12,834 nucleotides of DNA from Dinochytrium kinnereticum (Eukaryota; Chytridiomycota; Chytridiomycetes; Chytridiales; Chytridiaceae). The stretch lies in NCBI GenBank assembly GCA_027604005.1, contig JADGJT010000533.1, forward strand, positions 1 to 12,834, in the 5' to 3' direction. Both the position numbers and the translations under genes were made by a program. The first letter of the stretch is position 1. Every line of letters begins with the position of its first letter. The notes beneath the pieces are model-generated. The model searched no databases. It was not told the DNA's origin and worked only from the letters and a program-made list of their open reading frames with translations. Of the stretch, positions 1-10,000 are shown piece after piece.

Positions 1-261
1 GTCGTCACTTGCACATGTGGTTCTCTGCCCCTGTATGTCGAGGCTGAGCAGGGAGCACTACTAGAGAGAACTTCACAGTTTCTGTTGTTTCCCCTGTTTC
101 CGTATTTAAAATTCCTTGCACTCAGAATGCGGATAGGACGGGCAGGACAAGGAACTTTGAGAACATTATTATCAATACTTATTATTACTGAAATAATGTT
201 GATGATATAGGTCAACACAAAAACAACAGCAACAACGTTCATGAGACGCTGTCATTTGTTT

Positions 262-267
262 TTTATT
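262..267 (-). terminator. Candidate poly(A) signal for the 376-1994 gene
   Basis: TTTATT on the plus strand reads AATAAA on the minus strand, about 110 nt beyond the TGA stop at 376-378. This is a normal distance for a fungal 3' UTR. The hexamer is common in AT-rich DNA, so this is a position-based assignment only. Confidence 0.4.
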
Positions 268-344
268 ATCGTTGAAAAAAATAATCAGATATTGTTGTTG
301 TTGCCATGTGTTGGTTGAACGCTGAAAAATGATCATCATAACCT

Positions 345-361
345 CACCTCTCATTTGAAAA
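345..361. repeat. Arm 1 of a 17-bp perfect inverted repeat (partner 2013-2029)
   Basis: CACCTCTCATTTGAAAA here is the exact reverse complement of 2013-2029. The arm lies 14 nt beyond the stop codon of the minus-strand gene, so it falls in the 3' UTR, while its partner falls in the 5' leader 18 nt before the ATG. The two could pair in the mRNA. Confidence 0.7.
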
Positions 362-375
362 CACCTCCTCAACCT

Positions 376-1994
376 TCACTTCTTCTCAAACAGCTTAACC
401 ATCTCCCTCCCCAGCAACACGCCCCAAACACCACCACCTCCTCCATCCTCATCCTCCTCCTTTGCCCCTGGCACAAGCACACGGACCTCCCACCCTTCCA
501 AAAACTCTCCAACCCACCCAGGCACCATCGACCCCTCACCAAACCTCCCAACAACCTCCACCTCCCTCACAGTCAACACCGTGTCGCCCCCATCAGCGTA
601 CACTCCAATCCAATCCGCAAGCCTCTCCGTCCCCTCAACATCCGCTCGAGCCTCCATCCGCAAACCACCCTGATTACGTCCCGGCGACAACGCAAACACC
701 CCCGCAGGGCCCACATAGACCTTCATGTGGAGGATCCGTGTGCCATTGTACGAGAGCGCAAGCTGCACCCTCGGGGGGTCGGCAGCAACGGGGGATGCCG
801 GAACCACGTGTTGAGGACCAAACGTGATGGCCGTCGGGTTTGTAAACGACGCCGTCACGTTCATCGAGAGAACCTGAGCGACCGTCCCATCTGGCAGCTC
901 AACGGCATCATACCCAACCTCCTGCTCCTCAACCGTCACATTCAACTTGCCAAAAAACTCACCCTCCCCTCCTCCTCCAATCATCCTCGCGCCGCTTAAC
1001 TCAATCGTCGGCTCATACCGAAAGTACGTCCACATCGGTATCCTCCACCTCCCGATCCCGGGAATCCGCATCACCGGAACACCTTGCTGCCGAAACGTCA
1101 CCCCCAGAGGCGGTTCCCCACGATCAGGCACCCCAGCTTCAACGCTCCACCCAACAACCCCCCTCAAGAACCCTCGCCAGAACCCAAAATCCAACCTCCC
1201 AACCTCTGCGTCAAACACGATCGGCACCTCGTCCTTCCCCTCCCTCGTGACCAATCCCGGGAAAGGGACGCTCAGCACCACCGGTGGGGTCGTGCGACGG
1301 GGGATGCCCAGGCTGCGGTCTTCGTCCTCCCATGAGACTGGGATGCGTGGGGGGAAGAGGGAGGGACGGGATCGTCGCGTTGGGGGGGGTTGCGTGCCGA
1401 GCGTGCAGAGCAGGAAGGAGACGGGGGACATGTGGATGTCGAGTGGAGGGGGTTCTTTGATGTGCTGGGTGGCGTTCACGTGGATCGAAATGGTGGTGGG
1501 GGTCAGGGACGAGATGTGAAAGTTGTTGAGAACGATGGTGCCTTCACCAGAGCCCCTGCAAGTGAAAGATCAAACGCACACCGTCAAAGGGTTAGATCCC
1601 ATGAGGGATTTCAAAGAGACAACACACGATCACGCGAAAACCCCAAACCATCCCAGAAACAAAACAAGACGACAAAAAGGTAAAAAAAAACAAACAAAAA
1701 AAAAAAACAAAACAAACAGCAACAAACAAAACGCCCCAACTCAAGAAGATAAAAAAAACAAACTCACTTCTGCAACCTCAACGGCACATAGACAAAATAA
1801 ACAACTGGCACCACAACAGCCACCACCAACACCCCCAAAGCAACCAACCCTCCCACCCCAACCCCAACCATCTTCCCCCATCCCCATCCTCTTCCACGAC
1901 GTTCCGTCGACGATTCACCCAGCAATGGCGACGATTCGGTCGCTAGAGCCGCCGAGTGCGGGGGAGGGGTTGGGGCGTCGTCCTCAGATGGCAT
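376..1994 (-). CDS. Single-pass vacuolar/endomembrane protein with large LEA2/Tag1-like lumenal domain (two exons)
   Basis: Exon 1 is 1994-1768 and exon 2 is 1555-376, giving 468 residues. The 212-nt intron (1767-1556) has GTGAGT, CTAAC at 1591-1595 and TTGCAG; splicing joins codon AA|G in frame. The start is fixed by an in-frame TGA eight codons upstream. Residues 1-41 are a polar, presumably cytosolic tail with ESSPLL at 20-25, fitting the [DE]xxxL[LI] signal used by AP-3 for vacuolar sorting. Residues 43-70 are one Gly/Val-rich membrane segment. The remaining roughly 400 residues hold four N-glycosylation sequons (N103, N281, N308, N346) and beta-rich stretches such as LNNFHISSLTPTTISIHVNA and VLSMNVTASFTNPTAITFGP. 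That layout resembles fungal DUF3712/Tag1-type and LEA_2 proteins. The gene and its topology are well supported; the family call is a weak resemblance judged by eye, and function is unknown. The C-terminal Asp/Glu/Gly run is low complexity. Confidence 0.8.
1556..1767 (-). other. Intron of the membrane-protein gene
   Basis: Read on the minus strand it begins GTGAGT and ends TTGCAG, with a CTAAC branch sequence at 1591-1595, 35 nt before the acceptor. It is the longest intron in the window (212 nt) and the only one not divisible by three. Its donor half is extremely T-rich (A-rich on the plus strand at about 1677-1760). Confidence 0.8.
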
Positions 1995-1995
1995 A

Positions 1996-2017
1996 TCGTC
2001 CTTTTCTCGTCCTTTTC
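1996..2017. repeat. 11-bp perfect tandem duplication abutting the start codon
   Basis: TCGTCCTTTTC occurs at 1996-2006 and again at 2007-2017, immediately upstream of the minus-strand ATG at 1994. On the mRNA it is a repeated GAAAAGGACGA in the 5' leader. The second copy overlaps the inverted-repeat arm at 2013-2029. Confidence 0.8.
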
Positions 2018-2029
2018 AAATGAGAGGTG
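2013..2029. repeat. Arm 2 of the 17-bp perfect inverted repeat (partner 345-361)
   Basis: TTTTCAAATGAGAGGTG is the exact reverse complement of 345-361. It sits 18 nt upstream of the minus-strand ATG, in the 5' leader of the membrane-protein gene. Confidence 0.7.
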
Positions 2030-2300
2030 TGAGTGGATTGGGGAATGTGGATGGGGGATGCGTTTGCTGCTTTTTGGGTGGAAGAGGGGGTTGTGGGGTT
2101 GTGTGTGGGACAGAAAGAGCTCATCAATGAATAATAGAGAGTGAACACCTTCGCCCCAACCATCCAACCCATCCAAACCCCTCTATCTTTCCCATGAACC
2201 CATCATCTCAAACCAAGCCCTTCCCTGATAAAGAAAAACGCAACAAAACTCCACCCCTCCTTCCCCCACAGATACCACTCCCCTGATCCGTCCTCCTACA

Positions 2301-2315
2301 CCCCCCCCCCCCCCC
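2301..2315. repeat. C15 homopolymer (G15 on the minus strand)
   Basis: An uninterrupted run of fifteen C residues follows CTCCTACA. On the minus strand, the sense strand of the membrane-protein gene, it is G15, just long enough to form a one-strand G-quadruplex with single-G loops. It lies about 307 bp upstream of that gene's ATG. Confidence 0.85.
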
Positions 2316-3267
2316 GAAAACAGCAGTGAAACACGGTCAGATACGTCTGCTCCCTCGCTCCCTCCTTCCCTCCCTTCCTTCCGTTGATGCGCGGGTGGAA
2401 GAGGGAGCGGGGCTGTGCTTACTCTGTGTTGGGGGAGCCAAGGCAGGCACAATGTGCTGAGCAACTTTTTGAAATTCAACGTCCAAAATTGGAGGGGGGC
2501 GAGGTGTTGGACTTATGGTCGGATTGGGGGGATTGGGTTGGTTGGGGCAGCGGTGGATGAGGGGGATGGAGGAGGCGAGGAGCGATGGGTGGGTTGGGAC
2601 GCTTGTGAGCGTTGGGCTCGTCGTGCGGGGCGGGGGGGTTGGAGAGGAGAGGAGTTACCTTTTCCCCTCTCTTTCTTCTTCAACACTTTACAGTGTGGAG
2701 CGGCTGCTTCGTGTTGGTGTGTGTGCAGTTCAATGCGGTTGATGGGCCGTTTTTGTATGAGGTGAATGGATGGTATGAGGCTCTTTTTTTCTTTCGTCTT
2801 TCGCCTCTCTCCCGCTTGCTCCCTTGCCGTTCCGTTCCGTTCCCTACGGTCGGACGATGAGGTTTGCTTGTTGGAGCAGGTGTGATGGGGGAAGGGAGGT
2901 GGGGGCACAGCCGATGACGGGTGTGAGAGGGGGGGTGAGGTGGTTGCGGTTGAGGACGAACAGAAGGTTGGAACCTTTGGTTTCTTTTTTGCGGGTGATT
3001 GGGCGGGGGGAAGTGCGGACTCTGAAATCGCCACTGGGAGAAAAGAGTGATTGATGGAACGATCCATCCCGCTCTTTTTTTTTTTGAAGAAAGGGTGCTG
3101 TTGCATTGGACCGCGCATTCCAACCGTTGCCTGTGTTGGGAGGGAGGGGAGTGAGGGTACCTCACACAATTCAATCACCACACCACTTCGCATCGCATCA
3201 CGCATCACGCTTAGGATGGCCTCTCCGCCATCCACCCCCAAGCATCCATCAGCGCACCTCCCTGACC

Positions 3268-3320
3268 GTCGCGCGTCCCCGTGAATGAACAAGGCGCCCG
3301 TCGCGTCGCCTTGTCGCGTC
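3268..3320. promoter_or_regulatory. Cluster of GTCGCGTC-type boxes upstream of msrA
   Basis: GTCGCGTC occurs at 3300-3307 and 3313-3320, exactly 13 bp apart, with the related GTCGCGCGTC at 3268-3277. The cluster is about 90-140 bp upstream of the msrA ATG, a suitable place for a CG-rich activator site. No transcription factor is assigned; the boxes are seen, the role is inferred. Confidence 0.3.
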
Positions 3321-3409
3321 TCACTCGCACCGTCGTCACACTCAGCGAAATAAAAGACGTGCCGAAAAAGTTACGCACCGTTCAATTCCTTCCGTCTGAT
3401 ACCCAAACC

Positions 3410-4201
3410 ATGGCCCGTCAGCTCTGCACTGTTGGCGCTGGATGTTTCTGGTATCAAAGCTAAACGTCCCCCACCCATACCCTTCGCGGCATCTAACCCC
3501 CACCTTCCCCTTTACCGTCCTGGCCATCCAGGGGCGTTGAAAAGTCCTTCCGCCGCAAGTTTGGCGGCCTCATCGCTTCCACCATCCGAGTGGGGTACAG
3601 CGGCGGCACGACCTCCTCCCCCTCCTACAAAGAGGTCTGCAGCGGCACCACCCAGCACGCTGAGGTCATTCAATTCCAATACGACCCCTCTGAAACCCCC
3701 TACACGACCCTGATGGATTTCTTTTTCAGAATGCATGATCCAACGACATTGGATCGGCAGGGGAATGATCGGGGTACTCAGTATCGCAGTGTGGTGTTTT
3801 ATCATGATGAGGTGCAGAAGAGGGAGGTTGAGGAGGTTATCGGGAAGGTTAGGGGGGCTTTTGGGGGGAGGGGGGTGGCCACCACTGTTGAACCTTTTGT
3901 GGCTTTCTTTGATGGGGAGGAGTATCATCAGGTTTGTTGGTTCTTTCTTTCTCTCTCTCTCTCTCTGTTTTTAGTTCCTTGGTATCGCGGAGTTCCAGTC
4001 TGAAGCTGATGAGCGAAACGTTATTTCCGTTTTGATTCAACTTGCCCCTCCCCTCCTCCCCGCCTCTCTTTTCTTGTTTACTTACACACCATGCTACAGG
4101 ATTACCTGACAAAAAACCCGCACGGCTATGAGTGCGCCACGCACTTTGAGAGGACCTGGGAAAAGATTGCCGCGGAGCATGGGGGTGTTGTGCCAAAGTA
4201 A
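3410..4201 (+). CDS. msrA: Peptide methionine (S)-S-oxide reductase A (three exons)
   Basis: Exons 3410-3450, 3532-3931 and 4100-4201 give a 180-residue protein, the usual size for single-domain MsrA. MsrA reduces the S epimer of methionine sulfoxide in proteins and free methionine, using thioredoxin, for oxidative damage repair. The catalytic signature GAGCFWGVE runs from residue 9, with Cys12 as the nucleophile; its Trp codon is split by intron 1 (TG|G). Further family motifs are VGYSGG (34-39), VCSG..QHAEV (49-59), YDP, DFFFRMHDPTT, NDRGTQYRS and EEYHQDYL across the second junction. The tail reads GYECATHF with Cys159, placed like the resolving Cys of yeast Mxr1 (GYACPTHY). Intron 1 (3451-3531) has CTAAC at 3493-3497. 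The start context ACCATGG is good and there is no targeting peptide, so the enzyme is probably cytosolic. Yeast calls this gene MXR1. Confidence 0.95.
3451..3531 (+). other. msrA intron 1
   Basis: GTATCA to CCAG, 81 nt, with CTAAC at 3493-3497. It interrupts the catalytic GAGCFWG motif inside the Trp codon. Retention would stop translation three residues past that Trp. Confidence 0.9.
3932..4099 (+). other. msrA intron 2 with a CT microsatellite
   Basis: GTTTGT to TACAG, 168 nt, joining EYHQ to DYLTKNP, a junction conserved in the MsrA family. It contains (CT)8 at 3951-3966 and an in-frame TGA at 4001-4003. An internal TTTTTAG at 3966-3972 could act as a cryptic acceptor, but the sequence after it does not restore MsrA. 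Confidence 0.88.
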
Positions 4202-4662
4202 TTATGCTTCATTGCCCCCTCCCTATTCTCTCTTGTTGTTGCCTCCCTCCGTCTTGGCCTTTTGTAACGTTTGGGGGTTCTGGTGGTTTAGGCTTTGAGG
4301 AACGAGAGGGACGATGGGAGTTTCTTCTTTGGAGAATCGATTGTGAGTTTTGGGGGGTTTTTTTTTGGGGGGTGATGGTGAGGTTGGTGAGGTTAGGGAG
4401 GTGAATCTTTATTCCTTTTTTCTCTTCCTCTTCTTCTTCTTCATCCCTTTTTCTCTATTCGTTTCTTTAGCCTCGGCTTTCTTTGAAGGTGTTGGTTTGA
4501 ATTTGGATCTGTGCGGTTTCTCTCTTTTTTTCTTTTTCTTTTTTTTTGGTTTCTTTTATTTTGCAAGGACATCTGTGATGTGTTATCGCGATAAACAGTT
4601 TCAATAATTGAGATATAGGCTCTATTTTTTTTCCTGTTTTTTTTTCTTGGGAAGGGAGGTTG

Positions 4663-4668
4663 TTTATT
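4663..4668 (-). terminator. Candidate poly(A) signal for the mitochondrial helicase gene
   Basis: TTTATT on the plus strand reads AATAAA on the minus strand, about 205 nt beyond the TAA at 4874-4876. Confidence 0.35.
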
Positions 4669-4698
4669 TTTTTTTTGGCTATATTCCCTAGTAATGGG

Positions 4699-4704
4699 AA
4701 TAAA
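4699..4704 (+). terminator. Candidate poly(A) signal for msrA
   Basis: AATAAA in GGGAATAAAAACG, about 500 nt after the msrA stop. The distance is long, and the AATAAT at 4603-4608 is an alternative. Confidence 0.25.
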
Positions 4705-4873
4705 AACGCGGATGGTGAGAACCTTTATATTGTGCGCTTATTTTAAACTGCTACAAGATCGTGCTTTGTTGTTGCCCATGCGAGTAAAACTCCTCACTAT
4801 TTCCCTGGCACCATCAAAGTGAAATTGAGAAAAGGCAACACTTTCATCAACCCACACGGCTCTTGTATTTCTC

Positions 4874-6841
4874 TTAGGTGATGAGCTCTCCTCGCTTTGA
4901 AGCCGCCTCTATGGCGGTGGCGAGCTGCAGGTCTCTTTTTGCAATGAAACTCGTGGCTCGACCTTTGGCTCCATTTCTGGCCGTTCTGCCTACTCGATGA
5001 AGGTAATCCATGCTGGTATGCGGGAACTCGTACAAGATGACATGATCGACAGCAACGGTATCTAATCCCCTTGAAACCGCATCCGTCGCCACAAGCACCC
5101 TAAACTCATCTTCCCCGTTACCACCACCTTCTTCCAAGATCCGCATCTTCTTGGTCGAAGTCCGCGGTCCCGAAAATCGTTGAATGGCGAGGGTCCTCTC
5201 ATCACGCTCCGATCGAGCAGTGATGACGCCAACGTTGAATCCCTTCCCTCTCAGAAGATCACCCACCCATTCTGCCGATTCACGTCGATTGCAAAACACA
5301 ACCACATGACGGTCACCGGCGTTTCTTCCCATCTTGAGGGAATCAAGGAGAAGGGTTTGCTTGCTGTCGGTTCCACTGATCTTCAGAAAGGTTTGCTTGA
5401 GTCCTGGAAGGGTTTTGTGGAGTTTTGGTGTCGTAATGCGGATCAAGGAGGGGTAGAGGTCTGATAAACGTTTGACCATCATTTTGGGGAAGGTGGCCGA
5501 CACAAATGTATAAAGCGGCCTTTTTCGATCCATCCGTTGAAGGCAAGCCTCCATCTCCTCCGCAAAGGAATCATCCATGAGTGTGTCAGCCTCATCCATC
5601 ACAACCTCCCCGACGCGATCAGGGAACAACGCGTGCTCCTCAAAATGCGTCGAAAGCGCTTTCGGGGTGCACACGAGGACGTCAATGGGAGAGGTGGCCA
5701 ATTTTCTTTTGACGGAGGCTGCGTGCTTGGGGCGAGAGTGGATGCCGACAATGGTGAGACGAGCGTTGTGGGAGCAGAGAGACTTGGCCACGGAGGTGAC
5801 TTGGTCGACGAGGTCTCGCGTTGGGACGAGGATGATACTGCGTGGGCGCTTTGGCAGACGGATCTTGCTGCTGAAGACGGGAGTGCGAGTGACTTGCGTG
5901 GGTTGGCCAGCAAGGTCTTGGGGCTCTTCGTCAACCAAAGTGGTTTGAGGGCTGTCCTTATCAGCGGCTCCGTCTTCTGCGGCGGGAGAAGCCGACGGCC
6001 AGCTTTTGGCCACCACGGCCTCAACGACATTCATCATGTCTTCCGTGACGTTTGAAAACTTCTTTGCCTCCTCTGCCTCCGCCTCTCTGAGCCTCTGTAT
6101 CAAGGGAATCAAATACCCCAACGTCTTCCCGCTCCCTGTCTCGGCTCCAACAAGCATCGCCTTCCCTTTTCTCGCTGGATCCAGTGAAGCCGGGATCGCC
6201 AGGGCCTGCACAGCGGTCGGCTTGCACTTTTCCCCGAAACAAGAGTGGAGGGCATCAAGAATCTCGGGTCGCAATCCCATGCCGGTGAAATCGACCGACT
6301 GAATCTTTGCCTTCAAATGGGTCCGCGTCTCCAGAGTGTTGTCAATCTCCTCCATTGCAAACTTGGCTGCGTGCGCCATTCGCAGCCTCTGCATCTCCGC
6401 AATCCGAGGGTCCGATGACACCCCTTCCCCAGTTGATCCAGTCTTCTTCTTTGGCGGACCGCTAAACCGTCCACCACCTCCCCACCCCTTCATGCTACTT
6501 CTCCCACGCCTCTTCCCACCAGAACCCCCTCCCCGTCCTCCTCCCCGTGCCCCCCCCTTTTCTGCCCTGGGAAACTTTGTCTTGAACGTCCAAGAGCTGG
6601 ATCGTGACTCCTTGATCCCGCTTCCACCGCCGCCTCCGAAAGCGCCACCTCTCCCCGATGGCCGTCGATGAGCCGATGTTGCAAAGGCCGCCACGTTCGA
6701 CGGTCGTGCGGCGAAAGGGCAGACCAGCCGTTGAGATGCGACCGATGATAAGCTCCAGAGTAAGCTGGTCATGAGGAATGGAGCGGTGAGGGGCCGTCGC
6801 AGCAGCAGCAGCACCGTAGATGCCGTCGCTCGCTGGTGCAT
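4874..6841 (-). CDS. MRH4: Mitochondrial DEAD-box RNA helicase, MRH4/DDX28 type
   Basis: A single uninterrupted exon gives 655 residues. Mrh4 (fungi) and DDX28 (animals) help assemble the large mitoribosomal subunit around its rRNA. Residues 1-60 are rich in Arg, Ser, Leu and Ala with almost no acidic residues, as in a mitochondrial presequence; 60-130 form a Gly/Arg-rich (RGG-like) RNA-binding linker. Helicase motifs follow: motif I AETGSGKT 233-240, Ia PTRDL 340-344, II DEAD 416-419 within MDEADTLMDDSF, III SAT 448-450, V SRGLD 590-594 and VI HRVGRTAR 615-622. DEADTL plus the AETGSGKT form is what points to the MRH4/DDX28 branch. An acidic insert of about 80 residues separates motifs I and Ia. 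The frame stays open upstream to 7231, but that extension encodes a Lys run from the T20 tract and overlaps PRP5, so I chose Met at 6841. The downstream Met24 is an alternative start. Confidence 0.88.
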   Translation of the reverse strand: MHQRATASTVLLLLRRPLTAPFLMTSLLWSLSSVASQRLVCPFAARPSNVAAFATSAHRRPSGRGGAFGGGGGSGIKESRSSSWTFKTKFPRAEKGGARGGGRGGGSGGKRRGRSSMKGWGGGGRFSGPPKKKTGSTGEGVSSDPRIAEMQRLRMAHAAKFAMEEIDNTLETRTHLKAKIQSVDFTGMGLRPEILDALHSCFGEKCKPTAVQALAIPASLDPARKGKAMLVGAETGSGKTLGYLIPLIQRLREAEAEEAKKFSNVTEDMMNVVEAVVAKSWPSASPAAEDGAADKDSPQTTLVDEEPQDLAGQPTQVTRTPVFSSKIRLPKRPRSIILVPTRDLVDQVTSVAKSLCSHNARLTIVGIHSRPKHAASVKRKLATSPIDVLVCTPKALSTHFEEHALFPDRVGEVVMDEADTLMDDSFAEEMEACLQRMDRKRPLYTFVSATFPKMMVKRLSDLYPSLIRITTPKLHKTLPGLKQTFLKISGTDSKQTLLLDSLKMGRNAGDRHVVVFCNRRESAEWVGDLLRGKGFNVGVITARSERDERTLAIQRFSGPRTSTKKMRILEEGGGNGEDEFRVLVATDAVSRGLDTVAVDHVILYEFPHTSMDYLHRVGRTARNGAKGRATSFIAKRDLQLATAIEAASKRGELIT

Positions 6842-6894
6842 GGCGTCTTGCGAACGGAAGAAAGAAGGGCGAAAAGAGAGGGGCGGTGAGCAGC

Positions 6895-6922
6895 AGTCGT
6901 CGTCGGTCGTCGGTCGTCGTCC
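6895..6922. repeat. GTCGTCG-type imperfect tandem repeat
   Basis: The stretch consists of GTC/GTCG units (AGTCGTCGTCGGTCGTCGGTCGTCGTCC). It lies in the shared promoter just upstream of the T20 tract. It may be a transcription-factor site cluster or simple slippage. Confidence 0.6.
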
Positions 6923-6941
6923 AGTGGTTTCGCCCTCCTCC

Positions 6942-6961
6942 TTTTTTTTTTTTTTTTTTTT
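6942..6961. repeat. T20 homopolymer in the divergent promoter
   Basis: Twenty uninterrupted T residues on the plus strand, 71 bp upstream of the PRP5 ATG and 101 bp from the opposite ATG. The exact length may be affected by sequencing slippage. Confidence 0.85.
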
Positions 6962-7031
6962 GAAAAACCCAAATAAAAAAAACCAACGACGGGAAGGCTC
7001 GCAGCTGCTGCTTGCCGTTAAACGAGGCGTG

Positions 7032-10000
7032 ATGGATTCCATGTCGATTGAAGAGAAGACGCGGCAGAGGAGGGAGCGGGTGGAGAAGTGGCGACGGGAG
7101 AAGCGGGCAAAGGAGCTGGCCGAGATGGCCGAGAAGGGGGCTGCGGAAGAGTCTGCCGCTGCGGAGGGAGGAGGTGCTGGCGATGCGCAGCCGGCTGTGA
7201 ATGGAGGGACGGAGACGGCCGACAATGACAAGAAGAGGAAAGCTTGGAGCCTGGAGGATGACGACGAGGATGAGGCTGAGGGTGCTGCTGCCGCCGCTTC
7301 CGTTGGTAAGCTTCTTGCTGGTGCTTGCAGAACTGCGCATGCTGACGATCCACCCTCTCACTTTGGTGGCATGAATGAAGGGAAGCCAAAGGACAAGGCG
7401 CATGATTCCGCAGCGTTTTCATCGGCGGTTCCACTCCGTCCGTTGGGAGAGAAGAAGGACGAGGGCGACTTCCTCTCTTCCGGCTTTGTCAAGCAGTCGC
7501 GGTCCATCGTCATTTCCAGTTCAAAGATCAAGCCCATCACCAAGTTCACCACGTCCATCAAACCCTCCAAGCCGAATGTATTCACCTCCGTCATTGGGCT
7601 CTCCACAGCTCCTATTCGATCCCGACCTGTCACATTCGATGCGGGCGATGATGACCTGCAGAACCATCCTTTGAAGCGAAAAAAGCTCAGCATGCTCAAG
7701 GATGTTGACATGGCGGATTCAAAGCCGTCGAAGGCTGCTGCCGACGATGACGACGATGAGGACGCTCTGGACGCGTTCATGCATGAGGTGACGTCTGAGG
7801 TCAAGAAGCTTCGTGAGGATGATATTCGGATGATGGATGCTGCCGGATCCAAAGCTGATCGTATGGAGGTTGATGAACCGACCGGTGAAGTGCGCGGCGT
7901 TGGAGAGGATGGCGATGGGGTCGACGACGAAGACGATGAGGATATCATGGGCGCCGCAGCAAAGAAACTCGCCGCCAAACGGAAGGATCTGGGCACCGTT
8001 GATCACTCAGCCATCACCTATGAACCCTTCCGAAAGGACTTTTACATTGAGCCTCCGGAGATTGCTTCTCTGACAGCTGCCGAGGTTGATATCAAGCGGG
8101 CAGAGTTGGGCGGGATCAAGATTCGTGGTGTGAATTGCCCCAGGCCAATTGAGAGATGGCCGCAGATGGGACTTCCACCGGCTGTTTTTGAGGTGGTTAG
8201 GAGGGTTTTGAAATATGAAAAGCCCACAGCCATACAGGCGCAGAGCATTCCGGCGGTGATGAGTGGGAGGGATGTTATTGGTATTGCGAAGACCGGGAGT
8301 GGAAAGGTTTGCCTCACTCTTCTGCTTTATGTGCCTTGCATAGCATATCTTTCTTTGTTCCTTTTATTCTTGGTTCCGTTGCAGCTAGTTACTAATTCTT
8401 TTACGTTTACCGTCTTTATTTAGACTATTGCCTTTTTACTGCCGATGCTTCGGCACATCAAAGACCAACGCCCAGTTGAGCTTGGCGAAGGACCCATCGG
8501 TCTGATCATGACCCCAACGCGTGAACTCGCAGTTCAGATTCATCGTGACGCTAAACCCTTCATGAAGGTTCTCAACCTTCGTTCCGTCTGCTGCTACGGC
8601 GGCTCTCCCATTAAGGATCAGATTGCTGAGCTCAAGCGAGGTGCCGAGATCATTATCTGCACGCCTGGTAGGATGATTGATCTTCTTTGCGCCAATAGCG
8701 GGAGGGTCACTAATTTGAGAAGGGTGACGTACCTTGTCCTGGATGAGGCGGATCGTATGTTCGATATGGGGTTTGAGCCTCAGGTTATGAAGATGGTTGG
8801 CAACGTTCGACCGAATCGACAGACTATCCTCTTCTCAGCGACATTCCCAAAGAAGATGGAGGCTCTCGCTCGAAAGATTCTGAAACAGCCGCTTGAAATC
8901 ACTGTTGGTGGTCGGAGCGTTGTCTGCCCCGACGTTCATCAGATCGTGGAGGTTATGGAGGAGGATGGAAAGTTCTTGAGGTTGCTTGAGATTCTTGGTC
9001 TCGCGATGTCCAGCGACCCTGATGCTAAGGTGCTCATATTTGTTGAACGGCAGGAGGGTGCCGATCATCTTCTTCGTGATCTATTGCGCCGTGGATATCC
9101 TTGTCAGACTCTTCATGGCGGCAAGGATCAGGCGGATCGTGAGTCAACCATCACGGATTTCAAGAGCGGCATGGTGAATGTTGTTATTGCAACGTCGGTT
9201 GCTGCACGTGGCCTGGATGTGAAGCAACTCAAGGTCGTCATCAATTACGATGTGCCGAATCATATGGAGGACTATGTGCATCGATGTGGAAGGACGGGGA
9301 GGGCTGGAAATAAGGGCACGGCTTACACTTTTATCACGGGCGATCAGGAGCGGTACTCTGTTGACATTGTGCAGGCGCTCAAGATGTCGGGAGCTCAGAT
9401 CCCTGAAGAAGTGCAGAAGCTTGCGGACGGGTTTATCGCAAAAGTGAAGGATGGAAAAGCGAATTACTCATCATCCGGGTTTGGAGGAAAAGGTCTCGAC
9501 AAGCTCGAGAAAGAGCGTGACATGGTGAAGAAGATTCAAAAGAAGTCTCTCGGAAATGAGTACCAGGATGATGATGTTGAGGCCTTGTATTCCGACGAAG
9601 ACGAGGAGGGCATTGAAGGGTTCGAGTTCAACGTAAAGAGCGTCAAAACCGTCGTGACCGGCGCTGATCGTGAACGGGAGGCCAAGGTCGTTCAGGCTGC
9701 TGAGCAGCTTCGAAAGCTCGCGGACGACGCTGTGGCATCTGGAACGGTTAAAGACGAGGCAATGGTTCGGGTTAAGCATGCGATTGCCCAGGCGAATGCG
9801 AAGGTTGGCATTGAGGGTTTGAGCAAGGCGAAGGACATTGTTGCGAGCATCAACCAGAAGTATAGGGGGAAGGAGGTTGCCCGGAGCGCTGGGGACTCGC
9901 CGTTTGCCTACGAGTTTGAGATTAATGACTTTCCTCAGAAGGCCAGGTGGAAGGTTACGAACAAGGAGCAGATTGTACAGATTACAGAGTTGAGTGGATC

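Larger units (their letters stand above)
1..375. other. 3' flank of the membrane-protein gene; no gene seen
   Basis: No open frame here has recognisable protein character. The region lies downstream of the minus-strand gene that ends at 376 and probably holds its 3' UTR. It is AT-rich around 160-340 and contains CAA/TTG-rich stretches at about 217-239 and 291-305 that are partly complementary to each other, plus a minus-strand AATAAA at 262-267. No tRNA A/B boxes or other RNA gene were seen. Confidence 0.6.
1995..3409. promoter_or_regulatory. Divergent intergenic region between the membrane-protein gene and msrA
   Basis: This 1.4 kb stretch separates two divergently transcribed genes and must hold both promoters and 5' leaders. 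No convincing gene was found: long open frames are Pro/Ser/Arg-rich low complexity running through homopolymers. The plus strand is C-rich at about 2145-2400, then strongly G-rich at about 2485-3010, an abrupt skew switch. It contains C15 at 2301-2315, G-run clusters near 2526-2565 and 2887-2935, a T11 run at 3075-3085 and repeated GTCGCGTC boxes near the msrA start. No clear TATA box was recognised. Confidence 0.6.
4202..4873. other. Convergent 3' region of msrA and the mitochondrial helicase gene
   Basis: This 672-bp T-rich stretch lies between two convergent stop codons. Open frames in it encode mostly Phe/Leu from T runs and are not credible proteins. Possible poly(A) signals on the plus strand are AATAAT at 4603-4608 and AATAAA at 4699-4704; on the minus strand, AATAAA at 4663-4668. 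If all are used, the two transcripts overlap antisense at their tails. Confidence 0.55.
6842..7031. promoter_or_regulatory. 190-bp bidirectional promoter between the mitochondrial helicase gene and PRP5
   Basis: The two start codons face away from each other with only 190 bp between them. The interval holds GTCGTC-rich tandem sequence at about 6895-6922 and then T20 at 6942-6961. Long poly(dA:dT) tracts are known to exclude nucleosomes in fungal promoters, so this tract is the probable core of a shared open region. Both 5' leaders must be short. Confidence 0.75.
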